From positions 1-12,318 of the forward strand of contig JAXIUW010187182.1 in NCBI GenBank assembly GCA_035591015.1: DNA of 12,318 nt. The letters are read 5' to 3'. Source of the stretch: Cephalothrix simula. Taxonomy: Eukaryota; Nemertea; Palaeonemertea; Archinemertea; Cephalotrichidae. Below are positions 1-12,318 of this stretch, in pieces (positions within the stretch are counted from its first letter, which is position 1; the number at the start of each line of letters is the position of its first letter). Below the pieces are notes generated by a model, which was not told the DNA's origin, made no database searches, and saw only the letters and a list, made by a program, of their open reading frames with translations. Both the position numbers and the translations under genes were made by a program.

Positions 1-1464
1 TTATAAGGAGCTTTAGATTGATAATTTTGTGATATGATTCGTTTTAGGCACAGAGGATGGAATGTTTTTTGGACGAATCTTTTTTCAAATAACAGTATGA
101 TATTTTCTTTACTGACCTAAAGAGACCACATTTTTTGTGTTTTCTATTGCTTTGATCTCCGTTTATTTAAATTCAAAATTGGCACAAAATGCTCCTTAAT
201 TAATTCACAGCAGTAAAATAAGAGAAAACAGAAAACAAAAATATACAAAAAAGGGTTAATCAATTGTGCTAGAGATCAATGTGTTATGAAAATAATAAAG
301 GTGGAACACCAATTATGCAGGACTTGGTTAAAAAGTTCAGGTTAACCGTAATTTGAGACTCTTTTAAAAGTCCTATGCAATAATATATGAAGAAAATGTG
401 ATGAAGATTTATGAAATGACAGACGTTACTTACAAGGCTAATTGACACTCATGAATAATAAATTAAAATAAATAAAATTCGGTACTTGAAATTTACAAAC
501 TACATTAATTTACAATTTACTCCTAATTTTTACGTTATAAAAAGCAAATTTTCAGAGGCATACAGCTTTATAGACGCCCTCCGACTAGACATAAATTAAA
601 CTTAATATAGCAGGGTGAAACCTGCAGAGTTTTTTGGCCCTGTGTTTTTAAACTATCTTTGCTACACTAATAGTGACTGAGCAATATATCGTAGTTTCGG
701 AATCTTTCTTTCAAATAGATTGTAACTAGCACTTTTTAAAAATGTCATCACAACCGATTCTGGAAGATCCCTCGGTGAAATGGCAAGGGATGCAAATTAT
801 GGAAAAAGTTAACACATTAAACCGAATAAAATTTTGATCACTGAGTTTGATGCATTTTTAGCAAGCGCAATTTAACATATAAAAAGCTACTATCAATCTT
901 TTTAAACAGCAAAATAATATTCAATAAATGATGATTGATTTTGAATTGGGGAACTGCCCCAGAATATGTGCTTTTAAATATGTAAATAAACATTAAACTG
1001 ATTGCAGCTACAAGAAGAATGCATGCATGATGTCAGTTGAAATTTGCATACATCATGTTATTATAAAGGACCTTTTGTAATATCTTTACAATAAAATAAA
1101 TATGATATACATATATTTAATATATACACCCTGGTTAACGACTAATGCTTTCGAACAAGGTACAAGTACATCGTTAGAAATCACAAATAAGTAAACATTG
1201 GCAAAAAATGCACCGTTTTACGATAATAACACATAAATATATAATTGTCAAATATCTACTAAATTTACACACCACTTATGATTGAAGCTTTTATATAACA
1301 CTAAGAAAGAAATCATAAGATCTATATTGACTAGTTATTAAGCACAAAATTGTTTAATCTAATTTTTATCACCTATTAGTATTAATTCATGATAATGAAA
1401 TTATGTAACCTAATTAATTAGAAAATTTAAAAACTTAAAGTTTAAGAAACACCATTTAATCCGT
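1..1464. other. Non-coding AT-rich flank downstream of NLK
   Basis: No long open frame, exon-like stretch, tRNA or recognisable transposon was seen on either strand. The sequence is rich in runs of A/T and short local palindromes, for example TTGGGG-aactg-CCCC around 946-961. It lies beyond the NLK stop and could be distal 3' UTR or intergenic. Confidence 0.5.
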
Positions 1465-1629
1465 GTTTGTATAATAAGAATAATGATCCACACTACAAGA
1501 ACTTTTTGAATTTTTATCAATCCAACGTTTCGATCAACCTCGTGTGATCATATGTGATCAAAACGTTGGATTAATAAAAATTCAAAATCCAAAATTTGTT
1601 AGTGTGGATCATAATTCTTATTTACAAAC
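1465..1629. repeat. 165-bp foldback element (long imperfect hairpin)
   Basis: The left arm (1465-1536) and right arm (1555-1629) are inverted copies separated by an 18-bp centre. Both arms contain, in order, GTTTGT, TAAGAAT, ATGATCCACACTA, TGAATTTTTAT, AATCCAACGTTT and GATCA. Small indels and substitutions separate the arms. The centre repeats TGATCA. There is no coding capacity. This is the architecture of a foldback MITE or of the inverted-repeat tail of a larger element. No clear target-site duplication was seen, because the symmetry runs out gradually. It lies about 650 bp downstream of the NLK stop. Confidence 0.75.
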
Positions 1630-2276
1630 TTATTCATACAGCTTTGCTGAGCAGTATTGAAACAAATCACTCGCTGAATTCATTAATAATTAATTAATCA
1701 TATATATAATATTCATTATATATTAATCAGATTTCAAATGCTTGAAAATGGCACAAAAATATTAGGATAACGATAGAGACAGTGCAAAAGAGACACGAGT
1801 GCAAGCTAAGTTAAGTAACAGTATTAATACATTAACAAATCGATGTAAACTTGGACAGTTAGAGACAAAAAGTGTCTCGTGACAATAATATTGCAGATTA
1901 CAACAGCAGTCTGCAAATGAGTCTAAACTGAGGTTAATTGATAGGAATTTGATATGCCCCACCAAGTTTTTTGTACAAATTAACCAGCAGTTTTAGATTC
2001 ATATTTGTAAGATCAATATCACTTAATTAATTGTGAGTGATAAATAATAAATTAAATCAAACATGGAATCAGCTAATGTGGAATCACACAGTTAGATTAG
2101 CCCTCCACCTGTTTTCATAGATTAATTAATTCATAGATTCATACATTTTGTGACAACACTTTTATACTTTGTAAAGATTATTGCACTAAGCTGAGATACC
2201 TCACATTAAACACATTTTTAATAATATTTACATATAAATTATATAAAATATGTACAACGTTTTTTGTAAATAATAT
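1630..2276. other. AT-rich sequence after NLK stop (3' UTR / downstream)
   Basis: This is the immediate downstream region of the gene on the minus strand and probably includes the 3' UTR. It contains TA-rich runs near 1690-1725. A 67-codon minus-strand open frame at 1762-1965 has no recognisable similarity, and its composition looks random. No structured element was identified. Confidence 0.5.
2217..2222 (-). promoter_or_regulatory. Possible ATTAAA polyadenylation signal
   Basis: On the minus strand, ATTAAA lies about 55 nt after the NLK stop codon. It is the commonest variant of AATAAA. The whole 3' region is AT-rich, so the hexamer could be chance. The nearest perfect AATAAA that I noticed on this strand is far downstream (about position 170). 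This is offered only as the first candidate. Confidence 0.2.
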
Positions 2277-10582
<8,306 letters not shown>

Positions 10583-12318
10583 CTGAAATTTAAATTCAAA
10601 TAAATTACCAGGTACTTAGTTGACAGATCTTGGTTCAACCTATTAAATGAAACTGGTACCTGATCTTTCCCAATGCCACAAAAGTCGATCATTTTTTTAC
10701 TTCAAGTCTTGAAATTTTTTACGACGTCAGTAAAATTTTGCTATTATCTCATCGCTAGTGTCTATCTTGAAGTATGAACTAAGATATTGCACGAAGTATT
10801 TTTTAGATTCCTATCAGAGTTTACTTAGAGAACAGTCTGAGGAATCCAAAGAAGGTATCAAGTCAATTATCAAAAAGAAGTAGCAGGTAGATCTACTGGT
10901 AATAAAAATAGTGGTGGTTATTTTTTTTTGAACAAACATAATCTACAATCTATTTGATAGAAAAATATTTAAATATTTTTGTTTTATATGATGTCATCAT
11001 TTAATTTAAGAATTCATCTCGTTTAAAAAACACAGATTGTCTTTTTTGGAAAACAGACTTATTCGAACAAACCATTGGTAATTGAATTGAATAGTAAAAT
11101 CATAATTTTGGGCTTTGACAAGTTTAGAATATATGTGACCAAATATTGATAAAATCCCAATTCTTATTCAATCACCTTTAGAGAGTGTTTGTTGTTTTTA
11201 TAAAAGATTATATATTTTGTAACTTCACTTTCAGTTTTCACAACTTGAAATTTTCAGGATGGGGCACTGAACATTAATTTATCATAAAAAAACAAATACT
11301 CTTGAAAATAAATAAAACTCTCGAAAGGTAAATAAATAAAGACTATATTGGTACCATTCTGTAAAATAATAATGCATTAGTTTTTTGAATACCTAGGTCA
11401 TATCTGCCGTGGAGAGGAAAAGGAGTCTTACAGTACTCAGTTTTTGCAAATTTTACAGCATCCTCGCTACCAAGGTAGTAATACTATCATTATTATCCTG
11501 GCATTATGGAAATGATTGAAAAGACAGAATTCTCTGGCACTCGATGCCCTGGTTACTTGAGTTCGGATAAATGATTGCATTTTAAAGCCCTAGTGCAAAT
11601 TATGCTGGGTGCGCCAAATAAATTTGGCGCAGAAGATTTTTAAAAAGCTGAAAAATTGGCGCAAGTTTGGGGAAAATCAACCAGAAACGCTATTTGGCGC
11701 AGACAAAATTTCAAGAGAAAAATCTGCACAAACCTTGAAATACTCCCGTGAAACAAACCAGCTGAACAATCTAATATATTTTCTCTTTGTAAGTGTTAAC
11801 CACAATATTGACCTTCTTTTTGCTCTTCAAAAATTTTAGCTCACAATACGGCGCGCTAAATTATCTGAAAACCTTACGGTGCAACATTTTCACGTGAATG
11901 ATTTAACAGGTATGTAATCATCCAGGCACACCTACCAGCACACTTTGCACAATGGTTTTAAAGCACAATAGAAGGATATGCCAGATATCTCAGGCAAGTT
12001 GTCAACGATTTTCATTACAGACTGGGGCAGGGTAGAATGTCATCGACTTCTAGTCTGTAGGGAGGATGATTTTACAGGGCAGGAGATACTAGATAATTGT
12101 AATCATCCCGAAGCAAGGCCCTGATCCCTTACAAGGTGCTAAAGAAAGACTATTAATCATGAATCCTATTTCTACAATACTGAACTTGAAATTAAGGACT
12201 ACTGTCATTACAATATGAAATTGGAACACTTACTTTTGGCTATTTTTCCCTTTTTGGCTGGATAATTTGATCTCTTAAAACTATTTTAGTAATCCATATG
12301 CATCCTCAATTACAAAAA
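10583..12318. other. Upstream NLK intron or flank, no exon recognised
   Basis: The coding frame enters this region through an acceptor at 10583-10585, so at least part of it is intron. I looked on the minus strand for the expected glycine-rich-loop exon (GYGAFGVVW followed by a donor splitting the Trp codon) and did not find it. The N-terminal exon therefore probably lies beyond the window. The region contains the TGGCGCA repeats at 11610-11704, and direct copies of GTAATCATCC near 11914 and 12100. It has no clear gene. Confidence 0.6.
11610..11704. repeat. Perfect palindrome plus TGGCGCA repeats
   Basis: TGCGCCAAAT (11610-11619) and ATTTGGCGCA (11622-11631) form a perfect 10-bp inverted repeat with a 2-base centre. 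TTGGCGCA recurs near 11656 and ATTTGGCGCAGA near 11692, so the motif occurs in three same-strand copies within about 80 bp. This could be the terminus of a DNA transposon relic. The plus-strand 76-codon open frame overlapping it has no recognisable similarity. Confidence 0.55.

Noticed and set aside
1500-1580. Hammerhead ribozyme in the foldback, suggested by CGAAACGTTGG on the minus strand
   Set aside because: The GAAA part is present but I find no CTGATGA box at suitable spacing on either strand, so the catalytic core is incomplete.
1762-1965. Minus-strand 67-codon open frame downstream of NLK
   Set aside because: Low-complexity Leu/Ser/Cys-rich reading with no recognisable motif or splice context.
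11914-12110. GTAATCATCC repeated near 11914 and 12100, with an inverted look-alike near 12064
   Set aside because: Too short to support an element; flanks do not align.

Overview
This window is AT-rich animal (metazoan) genomic DNA. It carries most of one protein-coding gene, on the minus strand, split into seven exons by spliceosomal introns. Joined in order, the exons encode the kinase domain and C-terminus of Nemo-like kinase (NLK), an atypical MAP kinase. Intron positions, phases and GT/AG borders are consistent from exon to exon, and the joined reading frame gives 359 residues followed by a stop codon. The protein is close to vertebrate NLK in the catalytic core and diverges in the C-terminal part. 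That pattern, together with the AT-rich introns, suggests an invertebrate; I cannot name the lineage from sequence alone.

Layout, from high to low coordinates because the gene is on the minus strand. Positions 10583-12318 are upstream intron or flank; I do not find the exon for the glycine-rich loop and N-terminus here, so it probably lies beyond 12318. The exons are at 10582-10453, 10344-10289, 8081-7889, 7224-7015, 5468-5280, 4022-3824 and 2380-2277 (including the stop). Introns are 108, 2207, 664, 1546, 1257 and 1443 bp. Positions 1-2276 are 3' UTR and downstream sequence in which I see no other gene.

The introns and flanks hold the remains of several small non-autonomous mobile elements and foldbacks. 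The clearest is a 155-bp hAT-like MITE (2638-2792) with an exact 8-bp target-site duplication. There is also a 165-bp foldback (1465-1629), a short tRNA-related insert with a 10-bp duplication (9440-9547), a tRNA-Leu/Ser-like SINE head (8281-8370), a broken inverted duplication in one intron (5572-6383), an interleaved pair of inverted repeats (9725-10236), and several smaller palindromes. The long inverted repeats inside NLK introns should form double-stranded segments in the pre-mRNA.

No CRISPR array, operon, functional RNA gene or autonomous transposon was recognised. The most unusual points are the shortened NLK C-terminus and the structured intronic repeats. I found no evidence of a new multi-gene system.
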